Positions 34,383 to 46,126 of a stretch of 64,000 bases of DNA are shown piece by piece (the stretch's first letter is position 1; every line of letters starts with the position of its first letter). The notes under the pieces are model-generated. The model saw only the letters and a list, made by a program, of their open reading frames with translations, was not told the DNA's origin and did not search any database. The position numbers and the translations under genes are program-made. The DNA lies in the NCBI RefSeq assembly GCF_004348595.1, contig NZ_SMKD01000015.1, forward strand, positions 1-64,000. The letters run 5' to 3'. The stretch is from Micromonospora sp. KC723. Lineage in GTDB: Bacteria; Actinomycetota; Actinomycetes; Mycobacteriales; Micromonosporaceae.

Positions 34383-35570
34383 TCAGTCGGGCAGGCGGGG
34401 CATCTCCAGCCCGGGGGCGCGGCCGAGCAGCGCGGCCCGGGTCAGCGCCGCCGACCCGAACCGGTTGCGCACGGCGTCGACGGCCGCGTCGAGGTCGACG
34501 GTGGGATCCGGCGCGAACGGCAGCTCCGGCTGCACCGGGGCGTCGTCGAGGTTGCCGACCGAGACGCCGACCAGCGTGACGCCCCGGCGGTCGATCTCTG
34601 GCAACGCGGCCCGCAGCAGCGCCCGGGCCGTGTCGAGCAGGGTGGCGGTCTGGGCGGTGGCCTTGCCCAGGGTGTGCGAGCGGGTCGCCCGGGTGTAGTC
34701 GGCGAACCGCAGTCGCAGCACCACCGTGCGACCGGAGCGGCCGGCGGCCCGCAGCCGCCGGGCCACCCGGTCGACCAGGCCGGACAGGATCGCGTCCAGG
34801 TCGGCCGGGGTCCTCGGCCCGCCGCCCAGCGCGTGCTGCGCGCCCATCGAGGACCGGCGGCGGCCCACCTGCACCGGTCGGGGATCCCGGTTGTGCGCCA
34901 GGGCGTGCAGATGCCGCCCGGCGCCGCCGCCGAGCAGCGACACACACGTCGCCTCGCCGAGGCGGGCGACCTGCCCGACGGTACGGATGCCCCGCTCGCG
35001 CAGCTTCGCCGCGGTGACCGGGCCGACGCCCCACAGTCGCTCCACCGGCAGCGGGTGCAGGAAGTCCCGCTCACCGTCCGGCGGCACCAGCAGCAGCCCG
35101 TCCGGCTTGGCGACGCCGCTGGCCACCTTGGCGAGGAACTTCGTCCGGGCCACCCCGACCGTGATCGGCAGGCCGACCCGCTCGCGGACCTCGGCCCGCA
35201 GCCCTACCGCGATCTCCAGCGGCGGGCCGACCAGCCGGCGCAGCCCGCCCACGTCCAGGAACGCCTCGTCGATGGAGAGCCCCTCCACGACCGGCGTGGT
35301 GCGCCGGAAGATCTCGAACACGGCCCGGCTGGCCGCCGTGTAGGCGGCCATCCTGGGTGGTACGACCACCGCGTCCGGGCAGAGCCGTCGGGCCTGCCGC
35401 CCGCCCATCGCGCTGCGCACCCCGCGCGCCTTCGCCTCGTAGCTGCACGCCAGCACCACGCCCCCGCCGACGATGACCGGCCGGCCGCGCAGCCGGGGGT
35501 CGTCGCGCTGCTCGACCGACGCGTAGAACGCGTCCAGGTCGGCGTGCAGGATGGTGGCCTCGGTCGACAC
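34383..35570 (-). CDS. dinB: DNA polymerase IV (Y family, translesion)
   Basis: The 395-residue translesion polymerase has the catalytic acids in ILHADLDAFYASVEQ and LSIDEAFLDVGG. VACSYEAKARGV-type residues (LACSYEAKARGVRSAMG) precede GVARTKFLAKVAS. The thumb helix-hairpin-helix (LWGVGPVTAAKLRERGI) follows, then the little-finger domain to about residue 350. No C-terminal beta-clamp motif of the standard QLPLF type is obvious, though QPELPF is similar. GTG 35570 is chosen because GAACAT ends 6 nt upstream as a leaderless -10. GTG 35576 is the alternative and lies inside the SOS box. The SOS box over the promoter implies LexA control, so expression would rise after DNA damage. Confidence 0.87.
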   Translation of the reverse strand: MSTEATILHADLDAFYASVEQRDDPRLRGRPVIVGGGVVLACSYEAKARGVRSAMGGRQARRLCPDAVVVPPRMAAYTAASRAVFEIFRRTTPVVEGLSIDEAFLDVGGLRRLVGPPLEIAVGLRAEVRERVGLPITVGVARTKFLAKVASGVAKPDGLLLVPPDGERDFLHPLPVERLWGVGPVTAAKLRERGIRTVGQVARLGEATCVSLLGGGAGRHLHALAHNRDPRPVQVGRRRSSMGAQHALGGGPRTPADLDAILSGLVDRVARRLRAAGRSGRTVVLRLRFADYTRATRSHTLGKATAQTATLLDTARALLRAALPEIDRRGVTLVGVSVGNLDDAPVQPELPFAPDPTVDLDAAVDAVRNRFGSAALTRAALLGRAPGLEMPRLPD

Positions 35571-35583
35571 GAACACATGTTCG
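35570..35583. promoter_or_regulatory. SOS (LexA) box of the DNA polymerase IV gene
   Basis: CGAACACATGTTCG matches the actinobacterial/Bacillus LexA consensus CGAAC-N4-GTTCG at all ten fixed positions. It overlaps the proposed -10 and the start codon of the polymerase gene, so LexA binding would block transcription directly. Confidence 0.75.
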
Positions 35584-35903
35584 CATGGCGGCCCACCGCC
35601 ACCACGTTGACCTGCCCTAACGTCCTGCAGGTCGCGGAACACCCGGGGCGTACCCGAACTCCCGCGCATCCCCGGCCGCCTCGCGGCGAGCACCGCGTGC
35701 ATGCGCGGGGCCGGCCCGTGCCGCTGCCGTCCGGGCGGCACGCCGAGCGGGCCGAGACCGGCGGCGACGGGATCGCCGGCCATCTTCCACGGGTACGGCG
35801 TCCGACGCGTCCGCCCGGCGAAGGCGGCGTGTGCACGGCGCGGAGCGCCTCGACGTCGGCGAAAGTCGCACGTCTGGTCAGCGTCGTTGCGGGATCCTGC
35901 CGG
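35584..35903. other. Intergenic region without a gene
   Basis: This 320-nt stretch separates the stop of the response-regulator gene from the polymerase IV start, both on the minus strand. No frame shows coding bias. A 7-bp hairpin (35718-35724 with 35735-35741) could end the two-component transcript, but it is 160 nt past the stop and weak. I see nothing else. Confidence 0.4.
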
Positions 35904-36548
35904 TTACCCGACGAGGCGCCGCTCCCACGCCCACGCGGCGATCTCCACCCGGTTCCGGGCCGGTAGTTTGGCCTGCACGCTGGCGAGATGCGTCTTGACC
36001 GTGCCGACGGAGATGAACAACTGCGCGGCGATCTCGGCGTTGGTCATGCCGCGGGCGACGAGCTTCACCACGTCGGTTTCGCGGGGGGACAGGGTGCCGG
36101 TGTCACCGCCGCGCGGCGTGGACCGGTTGACGTGGGCGAGCAGACGCACGGTGACCGAAGGGCTGATCATGGCTTCGCCGGACGCGGCCGCGCGGATCGC
36201 CTCGACGAGCAACGCCGGCCCCGAGTCCTTGAGGAGAAACCCGCACGCCCCGTTGCGCAGCGCGGTGTGAACGTACTCGTCGAGGTCGAAGGTGGTGACC
36301 ACGACGACCCGGATCGGGTCGGCGACGCCGGGGCCGGTGAGCAGCCGCAACGCGTCCAGGCCGTCCATTCGGGGCATGTGGATGTCCAGCAGTGCCACGT
36401 CGGGGCGTAACCGGCGGGCCAGGGCGACCGCCTCGACGCCGTCGGCGGCCTCGCCGACGAGTTCCATGTCCGGCTGCGCGCCGATGATCATTCCGAAGCC
36501 GGCGCGGACCATCGCCTGGTCGTCGGCGACCAGTACCCGGATCGTCAT
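35904..36548 (-). CDS. NarL/LuxR-family response regulator
   Basis: The 214-residue regulator has a receiver domain with the acidic pair DD at residues 9-10. The phosphoacceptor Asp55 is in LLDIHMPRMDG, with a conserved Thr in VVVTTF and Lys in FLLKDS. The C-terminal LuxR-type DNA-binding domain (about 145-210) has LSPRETDVVKLVARGMTNAEIA and VGTVKTHLASV. ATG 36548 overlaps the kinase stop (ATGA). It is the output partner of the histidine kinase encoded upstream and probably controls the divergent ABC exporter. Confidence 0.92.
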   Translation of the reverse strand: MTIRVLVADDQAMVRAGFGMIIGAQPDMELVGEAADGVEAVALARRLRPDVALLDIHMPRMDGLDALRLLTGPGVADPIRVVVVTTFDLDEYVHTALRNGACGFLLKDSGPALLVEAIRAAASGEAMISPSVTVRLLAHVNRSTPRGGDTGTLSPRETDVVKLVARGMTNAEIAAQLFISVGTVKTHLASVQAKLPARNRVEIAAWAWERRLVG

Positions 36549-37747
36549 GTGCCCCGCCGGGCGTGCAACGGCAACGCAGCCTCCACGGTCCACCCTCCCG
36601 TCACGCCCGGCCCGGCGTGCAGCCGGCCCCCGAGCGCCCGGGCCCGCTCGCCGAGGCCGAGGAGGCCGAAACCGCCGGGCCCGGCCCGGCCCGACGCCGC
36701 CGCGTTGTCCGTCACCTCCACCAGGAGCCAGTCCGGCGTACGGTGCAGGGACACGTCGACCGCGCTCGCGCCGCTGGCGTGCCGGCGTACGTTGGTCAGC
36801 GCCTCCAGGACGATCCGGTAGGCGGAGGAGTCCGCGTCCACCGGAAGCCCGTCCAGGGCTCCGTCCACCCGCAGCCGGACCGGCGGACCGCCCGAGGCGT
36901 TGAACCGTTCGATCAGCGGGGCCAGGTCCGCGGTCCGGGCCAGCGGGGTGATCGGCGACGCGTCGCGGTCGTCCCGGCTGGCGACACCACGGCTGTTCCG
37001 GTCGTCGCAGTTGCGCAGCACGCCGACCATCCGGCGCATGGCCGACATGGTCTCCGCGCCGGCCTGTTCGATCTGGGCCAACGCGTGGGCGGCCCGATCC
37101 GGGTCCTGGCGGACGATCAGACGAGCGCCCTGGGCCTGTACCACGATGCCGGTGACGTGGTGCGCGATGAAGTCGTGCAGGTCGCGCGCGAACTCCGCCC
37201 GCTGGCGGTGGAGCACGTCGACGAGCCGGCGTCTCCGCTCGGTGTCCAGGGAACGCAGGTAGCTGCCCACGCCGACCACCGCCATGGCGATTATCCCGTA
37301 GTCGATGTTGTAGTCAAAGCTGTTCACGAACTCCGGTTGGGGCACCCGCAACGGTTGGGCCGCGATGGCCGCCACGCCGGCGACGACCGCCACCAGCGTG
37401 AGCCGCCCGGCCCCCCGGCGGGTGACCACGAGCAGGGAGAGCAGGAGCCCCACCGCCTCGGCGGCGCCCCAGAATCCGCCCACCCCCCGCAGGCCGGGCA
37501 GGAGCGAGAGCGCGGTGACCGCCAGCGAGCCGCCGAACAACAGCAGGGCCCGCACCGACAGGCGTCGGGCGTGGTGCTGGTGGCGCGGCACCCACACCAG
37601 CGTGGCGGCCGCCGCGAGCCCCAGGGAGGCGGGCATCAGCGGCAGCGACCGCTGCTCGACGTCGTGCCGAATCAGAGCCGCGCCGATCAGCAGCATCGCC
37701 AGTCGGGTCAGCCAGAACAGCCAGGTCCTGCCGTCATCACGTGCCAT
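36545..37747 (-). CDS. Sensor histidine kinase (HisKA_3 / NarX-like)
   Basis: The 400-residue membrane kinase has four to six helices in the first 165 residues with short loops, so sensing probably occurs in or at the membrane. The dimerisation and phosphoacceptor helix has His191 in EFARDLHDFIAHHVTG. The HATPase domain has LEALTNVRRHASG (N box), VTDNAAASG and GFGLLGLGERARALGG. Its stop overlaps the response-regulator start. The gene is divergent from the MacB-type ATPase gene, 149 nt apart. Many such kinases with no large external domain respond to membrane damage or to peptides handled by the neighbouring exporter; that is inference here. Confidence 0.92.
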   Translation of the reverse strand: MARDDGRTWLFWLTRLAMLLIGAALIRHDVEQRSLPLMPASLGLAAAATLVWVPRHQHHARRLSVRALLLFGGSLAVTALSLLPGLRGVGGFWGAAEAVGLLLSLLVVTRRGAGRLTLVAVVAGVAAIAAQPLRVPQPEFVNSFDYNIDYGIIAMAVVGVGSYLRSLDTERRRRLVDVLHRQRAEFARDLHDFIAHHVTGIVVQAQGARLIVRQDPDRAAHALAQIEQAGAETMSAMRRMVGVLRNCDDRNSRGVASRDDRDASPITPLARTADLAPLIERFNASGGPPVRLRVDGALDGLPVDADSSAYRIVLEALTNVRRHASGASAVDVSLHRTPDWLLVEVTDNAAASGRAGPGGFGLLGLGERARALGGRLHAGPGVTGGWTVEAALPLHARRGT

Positions 37748-37896
37748 CGCCGGGTCAGCGTACGCACCGTGCGTCGGCTCGTGGATCAGCCAAAAGGCAG
37801 AGGGAGGCCGGGTCCGGTCCTGCCTGTCGACGGATGTGGGTGCGGCGCACCGGCCGGCAGGCTACTGGCGACACAACCCGAGGATACGGAGGAACG

Positions 37897-38669
<773 letters not shown>

Positions 38670-38673
<4 letters not shown>

Positions 38674-41234
38674 TTCTGCGTACCCAACTGAGCGCACTTG
38701 CGCGCCGCCCCGCCCGGGCGCTGCTGACCGGTATGGCGCTGACCATCGCGGCGTGCGCCGTCTTCGGTACGGCCCTGTCGCATCAGGTCGTGCGGCAGGT
38801 GGCCGTGGAGCGGCTCAGCCAGACCCCCGCGACGACGGACCTGGTCGTGACGGCCACTCCGACACTCGACACGCTGCGGAAGGTCCGCGCGGTGCCGGGC
38901 GTGGCCGAGGCGGTCGGCCGCGTGGACGGCTACGTCGAACTGGAGCGGATCTCGTCCGCCTACCTCCAGGTCAACGCCGACCCGGGCAGCGGCCCGCTGG
39001 CCAAGGTGCGCCTGACGCGGGGCAGGTATCCGAGCGCGCCTCACGAGCTGGCGGTGACCCGGCGTGCCGCCGACCGGCTGAAGCTGCCCGTCGGGACGGT
39101 GGTGAGCCTGCGGCTCGATGCCCCGGACACCAGTGACCCCGACGCTCCGCGCAGGAGCGTACGGGCGACCGTCACCGGCCTGGTGGAGGCGGCTGACGAC
39201 GGCTTGGAGGCGGCGTACACCACGGATGCCTTCGCCGCCCAGCTGGCGGTGGTGGACCGGTGGAGGCAGATCGACGTGCGCGTCGCGCCCGGGGTGTCCC
39301 TGGACGCCGTGCGGGCGGGCCTGGCGGCGGTGGTCGACTCCGACGCGAGCGACAGCATCGTCACGGGTGCGCAGGCCCGCGTCAGGGAGCAGAAGGAGAC
39401 GCTGGTCGACATCGACGTCGTCTTCGTCGCCATGTCGCTGTTCGTGGTGCTCGCCGTCATCGCCGCCGCGCTGGTGACCGCCTCCACGTTCCGCATCGTC
39501 TTCGCCCAGCGCCTGCGCCAGCTGGCGCTGCTGCGGGCCGTCGGCGCGGACCGTCGCGTGCTGGCCAGGGCCCTCGCCGCCGAGGGGGCCCTCACCGGGA
39601 TGGTGGCCGGGGTGCTCGGGGTGCTCGCCGCCTCGGCGCTGGGGCTGCTCGTGCCCCTGGTGCTGCGCGGTTTCGGCATCGACGTGCCCCGGCCCGGCTT
39701 CCCGGTCGGCACCGCCGTCGCGGTGGTGGCCGGCACGGTGCTGGTCACGATGCTCACCGTGCTCGCGCCCGCGTTCGCGGCGGCCCGCGTCGCGCCGTTG
39801 GAAGCGCTGCGCACGGCGAGCACGACCGCCGGCCGGCGGGGGATCGGCGGCGTCCGCGCCGTCGTCGGCGCGCTCCTCGCCGGCGGGGCCGTTCTCAGCG
39901 GCGCTGTCGCCGCGGCCTCCCTCAACGGAAGCCGCAGCCCCGGCCAGGGCACGATGGTGCTGATGTTGGTGCTGTGCTCGTTCGTCCTGGCGTTCCTGGC
40001 CCTCATCGCGCTCGGGCCGGTGGTGGTACGGCCGGTGCTCGCGGTGGTGAGCTGGCCGTTGCGGCAACGGGGAGCGACCGGCCGGCTGGCCGCCAGCGGG
40101 GTGGGCGCCGCGCCGCGCCGCGCCGCGGCCGTCAGCACGGTCGTCGCGCTCGGCGTCGCCCTCATCGCCCTCACCCTGGTCGTCGGGGCCACCACGCAGG
40201 CGGCGGCGGACCGGCAGGCCGCCTCGGTGGCCCCCGAGGACTTCAACGTGGTCGCCGACGACGGCGCCGTCGTGCCGGACAGCGTCATCCAGGCGGCGCG
40301 GGCGCGTGCGGAACTGACCGCTGTGGTGCCGTACCGCACCGCCACGGTCCGGGTCGGCGCGTCGAGGTCCGATGTCATGGCCACCGACCTCGACCTGCGT
40401 CAGCTCGGGGCCCGGGGACCGCAGCCGGAGCCGCGACCCGCTTCGGAGCCGGGCCAGCCGCAGGCCCGACCGGCGACGGACGCGCCGGATACGGTCGGCT
40501 CACGACGTGTCGCGATGGACCAGGCGGTGGCCCGGGCGGCAGGGGTACGGTCCGGCGACTCCGTCACCATCATGCTGGGCCAACGCACGCTCGACGTCCG
40601 GGTCGCCGTGATCCTTGACGCCACCCCGCTGGGAGCCGGGATCATCGTCAGCCCGACCGACCTGGACCAGCTCGGTGTCCCGCGCGGCCCCACCGGGTTG
40701 CTGGCCGACGCGGCACGCCCCGGGGAGCAGGGCCGCACCGCGGCCTACCAGGCGTTGGCGGCCATCAGCCCGGCTGATCAGGGACTCCGGTTGGCGGTGC
40801 TCGCCGACCAGCGGGACCAGACGCGCGAGGAGACGGACGTGTTGATCCTGGTTCTCCTGGCCCTGATCAGCCTCACGGTGGCCGTGGCGGTCGTCGGCGT
40901 GGGCATCACCGCCGCGTTGTCGGTGGTGGAGCGGGTCCGCGAGTCCGGGCTGCTGAGGGCGGTCGGCATGTCCCGGGGCGGGCTCACCGCCATGCTGACC
41001 ACCGAGGCGGCGTTGTACGGCGTGCTGGGCGCCACGCTCGGCGTCCTGCTGGGGTTGCCGTACGCCGCGATGTCGATCAAGACCTTCGACAGCACCGTGC
41101 CGGTGGAGATTCCGTTCGGTCAGCTCGCCGCCACCGTGGCGGTCCTGACTGCTCTCACCGCACTGGCCGGACTGCTTCCGGCCCGCCGCGCCGCGCGGTT
41201 GAGCCCGATGGAGGCACTCGCCACGGACGGCTGA
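38670..41234 (+). CDS. ABC transporter permease with two FtsX domains
   Basis: The 854-residue permease starts with one helix (about 17-40). A large extracytoplasmic region follows (about 45-245), then three helices of the first FtsX domain (about 250-390). Further helices around 400-480 precede a second external region (about 510-690). The second FtsX domain ends with LPARRAARLSPMEALATDG, the usual C terminus of the family. Ten helices in all are expected. Such mechanotransmission permeases couple ATP use to work outside the membrane. It functions with the preceding ATPase, probably as an exporter or resistance device under the divergent two-component system. The open frame extends upstream antisense to other genes, but ATG 38670 is coupled to the ATPase stop. 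Confidence 0.9.
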
Positions 41235-41247
41235 CGGAGGTGAATGT

Positions 41248-41262
41248 GCAACCGATGGTTGC
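41248..41262. promoter_or_regulatory. ArsR-type operator 1
   Basis: GCAACCGATGGTTGC is a perfect 6-3-6 inverted repeat that overlaps the -35 box of the SRPBCC-ArsR operon. The ArsR repressor encoded in that operon is its likely ligand. Confidence 0.6.
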
Positions 41263-41287
41263 TCTAGGTCGGTTCTCCGGGTACGGT
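41259..41287 (+). promoter_or_regulatory. Promoter of the SRPBCC-ArsR operon
   Basis: TTGCTC (41259-41264), a 17-nt spacer and TACGGT (41282-41287) lie between the two operator-like repeats. The expected start is near 41294, inside operator 2. Confidence 0.55.
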
Positions 41288-41292
41288 CATGA

Positions 41293-41307
41293 GCAACCAA
41301 ACGTTGC
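41293..41307. promoter_or_regulatory. ArsR-type operator 2
   Basis: GCAAC-N5-GTTGC repeats the half-sites of operator 1, 45 nt centre to centre, at the predicted transcription start. Confidence 0.5.
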
Positions 41308-41318
41308 AGGAGGGTGTC

Positions 41319-41780
41319 ATGGAGTTCGGGAGCATCGAGCGCGAGATCTACGTCGAGGCCTCACCCGAGATCGTGTTCGAGGTGGTGAGCAGCCCCGACC
41401 ACCTCAAGCGGTGGTGGCCGGACGACGCCCGGTACGACCCGACGCCCGGGTCGGTGGGGGAGATCGTCTTCGGCGACCGCGACGCCGGCGGCACGGTGGT
41501 GCCGTTCACCGTCGTCGACGCGCGACCGCCGAGGACGTTCTCCTTCCGCTGGACCCACCCCGCCGACGAGGTCGCCGCCGAGGGCAACTCCCTGCTGGTC
41601 ACCTTCGACCTGACCCCGTCGGGCGGTGGGACGCTGCTGAGGATGACCGAGACCGGCTTCCGCGAGATGGGCTGGGAGGTCGCCGTCCTGGAGCAGGAGT
41701 ACCAGGGGCACCTCACCGGCTGGGACTTCTACCTGTCGCGGCTGGCGCCGTACGTCGCGACCCTGGAGGTGCGGCGGTGA
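41319..41780 (+). CDS. SRPBCC (AHSA1-like) domain protein
   Basis: The 153-residue START-fold protein begins IEREIYVEASPEIVFEVVSSPDHLKRWWPDDA. RTFSFRWTHPADE, LLVTFDLTPSGGGTLLRMTETGF and a C-terminal long helix follow (YQGHLTGWDFYLSRLAPYV). Such proteins form a hydrophobic ligand pocket, but most have no known ligand. ATG 41319 is chosen because GGAGGG precedes it by 4 nt; an ATG ten codons earlier lies inside operator 2. The next gene, an ArsR regulator, overlaps by 4 nt. SRPBCC plus ArsR pairs are common in actinobacteria and are thought to respond to a small molecule held by the SRPBCC protein. Confidence 0.88.
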   Translation: MEFGSIEREIYVEASPEIVFEVVSSPDHLKRWWPDDARYDPTPGSVGEIVFGDRDAGGTVVPFTVVDARPPRTFSFRWTHPADEVAAEGNSLLVTFDLTPSGGGTLLRMTETGFREMGWEVAVLEQEYQGHLTGWDFYLSRLAPYVATLEVRR

Positions 41781-42157
41781 GCCCCGCGGTGGCGGAGAAG
41801 GTCGACGACGACCTCTGGTCCGCGATCGGGGACCCGACCCGGCGGCTTGTGCTCGATCTGCTGCTCGTCGACGGTGCCGGGACCGCGACCACGCTGAGTC
41901 AGCAGATGCCGGTCACCCGTCAGGCGGTGGCCAAGCACCTCGGCGTCCTCGACCGGGTCGGCCTGGTCCGGGCGACGCCGGCGGGCCGGGAGAAGCGGTA
42001 CCGGGTGGACGAGGCGCAGCTCGCCCGCGCGGCGGCGCAGCTGTCGTCGGTCGGGTCGGCGTGGGATGCCCGGCTGCGGCGGATCAAGCGGATCGCCGAG
42101 GCGATCCAGCGCAGCCAGCAGGACCAACAGCGAGACCGACCGGACCGGGGAGAGTAG
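41777..42157 (+). CDS. ArsR-family transcriptional regulator
   Basis: The 126-residue winged-helix repressor has LWSAIGDPTRRLVLDLLL, the recognition region TLSQQMPVTRQAVAKHLGVLDRVGLV and the wing TPAGREKRYRVD. No Cys-rich metal site (ELCVCD) is present, so it is not a classical metal sensor. The C-terminal helix is Gln/Arg-rich. The GTG start overlaps the SRPBCC stop. It probably autoregulates the operon through the GCAAC/GTTGC repeats upstream. Only 2 nt separate it from the SRPBCC pseudogene, which would have been the third gene of the operon. Confidence 0.9.
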   Translation: MSPAVAEKVDDDLWSAIGDPTRRLVLDLLLVDGAGTATTLSQQMPVTRQAVAKHLGVLDRVGLVRATPAGREKRYRVDEAQLARAAAQLSSVGSAWDARLRRIKRIAEAIQRSQQDQQRDRPDRGE

Positions 42158-42159
42158 GG

Positions 42160-42461
42160 ATGCCGGACATTCGGCACAGGGTGGGGGCCAGGACCCGACG
42201 CCGGAGAAGGTGTACGACGCGCTGACGACCGTCGGGGGCCTCGCCGGCTGGTGGACCGACGACACGAAGGGCGGGGACCTCCGCCAGGACGGCGACCACA
42301 CGACCGTGCTGTTCACGCACCGGGGCTGGCGGGAGCCGGTGGAGTTCATGCACCACCGCGGCACCAGGTGGGCCACCTGCCTGATGAGCCCCAGGTCGCT
42401 GGTGGAACCGGTGAGGGCGCACCGGCGCCACGGGACGTGTGGATCAGCGACCTGGCACTGA
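42160..42461 (+). pseudogene. Frameshifted and internally deleted SRPBCC gene
   Basis: ATG 42160 follows GGGGAGAG and reads MPDIRHRVGA before the frame breaks. The sequence continues one frame over as PTPEKVYDALTTVGGLAGWW, jumps to TTVLFTHRGWREPVEFMHH and MSPRSLVE. It then shifts again to GEGAPAPRDVWISD and shifts back to end WH-stop at 42461. These are ordered pieces of a second AHSA1-type protein. The three shifts are net minus 1, minus 1 and plus 1. About 45-50 codons between WWTDDTKG and TTVLFTH are missing compared with full-length relatives. The gene cannot make the normal product. It was presumably the third gene of the SRPBCC-ArsR operon. Confidence 0.75.
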
Positions 42462-42519
42462 CGCGCCCACCGGGTCACCACGACCGGAACCCGTGTGCCG
42501 GCACGGCCTGACGACGGCG

Positions 42520-42559
42520 TCCCCGGTGGCCGCGACACGAGTGTCGCGGCCACCGGGGA
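42520..42559 (+). terminator. Strong terminator hairpin after the SRPBCC-ArsR operon
   Basis: A 19-bp perfect stem (42520-42538 with 42541-42559) around a 2-nt centre lies 59 nt after the pseudogene stop and before the AraC gene. It is the strongest simple hairpin in the window. Confidence 0.75.
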
Positions 42560-42621
42560 GGCCGTACGCGCGGGTGACAGTGCGGGGTGGGGCGCGGGCG
42601 ATGGCGGTACGAGGTGGCACG

Positions 42622-43086
42622 ATGTCGCGGGTGACCAGCAGGGGCCCTACGGCGCAGGCGCAGCGCCTGCGCGACCTCGCGCGGCTGCGCCGCGTCCGCG
42701 ACCGGATCGACCGGGAGTACGCGCAGCCGTTGGACGTCGAGGCGCTCGCCCGCGGGGTGAACATGTCGGCCGGGCACCTCAGTCGCGAGTTCCGGCTCGC
42801 CTACGGTGAGTCGCCGTACGCCTATCTGATGACGCGGCGCGTCGAACGCGCGATGGCGCTGCTGCGCCGGGGCGATCTCAGCGTCACCGAGGTCTGTTTC
42901 GCGGTCGGCTACGCGTCGCTGGGCACCTTCAGCACCCGCTTCACCGAGTTGGTCGGTGTGCCGCCGAGCACCTACCGGCGGGAGGCGGCCCGTGCCACGG
43001 CGGGCATGCCGTCGTGCGTGGCGAAACAGGTGACCAGACCGATCAGGAATCAAGAAGCGGGGGGCACGCGCCCGCACCTAGCCTGA
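42622..43086 (+). CDS. AraC-family transcriptional regulator (DNA-binding domain only)
   Basis: The 154-residue regulator consists essentially of the double helix-turn-helix of AraC/XylS proteins. The first is LDVEALARGVNMSAGHLSREFRLAYGESPYAYLMTRRVERAM-like (about 35-75). The second is GDLSVTEVCFAVGYASLGTFSTRFTELVGVPPSTYRRE (about 82-118). A C-terminal tail of about 35 residues has no obvious fold, and there is no ligand domain. ATG 42622 has TACGAG 8 nt upstream; ATG 42601 is an alternative. The stop lies 5 nt before the VOC protein gene. Short AraC plus VOC pairs recur in actinobacteria. Confidence 0.85.
   Translation: MSRVTSRGPTAQAQRLRDLARLRRVRDRIDREYAQPLDVEALARGVNMSAGHLSREFRLAYGESPYAYLMTRRVERAMALLRRGDLSVTEVCFAVGYASLGTFSTRFTELVGVPPSTYRREAARATAGMPSCVAKQVTRPIRNQEAGGTRPHLA
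43079..43084 (+). promoter_or_regulatory. -10 box for leaderless transcript of the VOC gene
   Basis: TAGCCT lies in the last codons of the AraC gene and ends 7 nt before ATG 43092. No ribosome site is present. Confidence 0.4.
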
Positions 43087-43091
43087 CCGCC

Positions 43092-43502
<411 letters not shown>

Positions 43503-43644
43503 GCGGTCCGGTGACCAGTCGGACGGCGGATCATCGCCGCGACCGCGCCGACAACCGGACGCACCGCGCGCAACGTCCAGGACCGGCCCGGGTGAGGCCG
43601 ACGGAGACCGCCACAGTGGCCCGCGTAACACAGATGGAGACACG

Positions 43645-46035
<2,391 letters not shown>

Positions 46036-46103
46036 CCGACCCCCTCGACAGGCCGCGACCGGCGGCCCGGGACGGTCGCGTCGGCGTTCGGGCCACCGAC
46101 CAG

Positions 46104-46123
46104 CGAACCGGCCGGCCGGTTCG
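46104..46123. terminator. 20-bp palindrome between convergent genes
   Basis: A perfect palindrome (left half CGAACCGGCC) lies in the 91-nt gap between UvrA2 and the tandem condensation-like gene. It can fold as an 8-bp hairpin on either strand, so it may be a shared terminator. Confidence 0.45.
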
Positions 46124-46126
46124 GCG

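Noticed and set aside
42066-42461. An intact 131-residue protein starting inside the ArsR gene
   Set aside because: The first third is ArsR read in the wrong frame; only the middle matches SRPBCC, and flanking SRPBCC pieces lie in other frames, so a pseudogene explains the data better.
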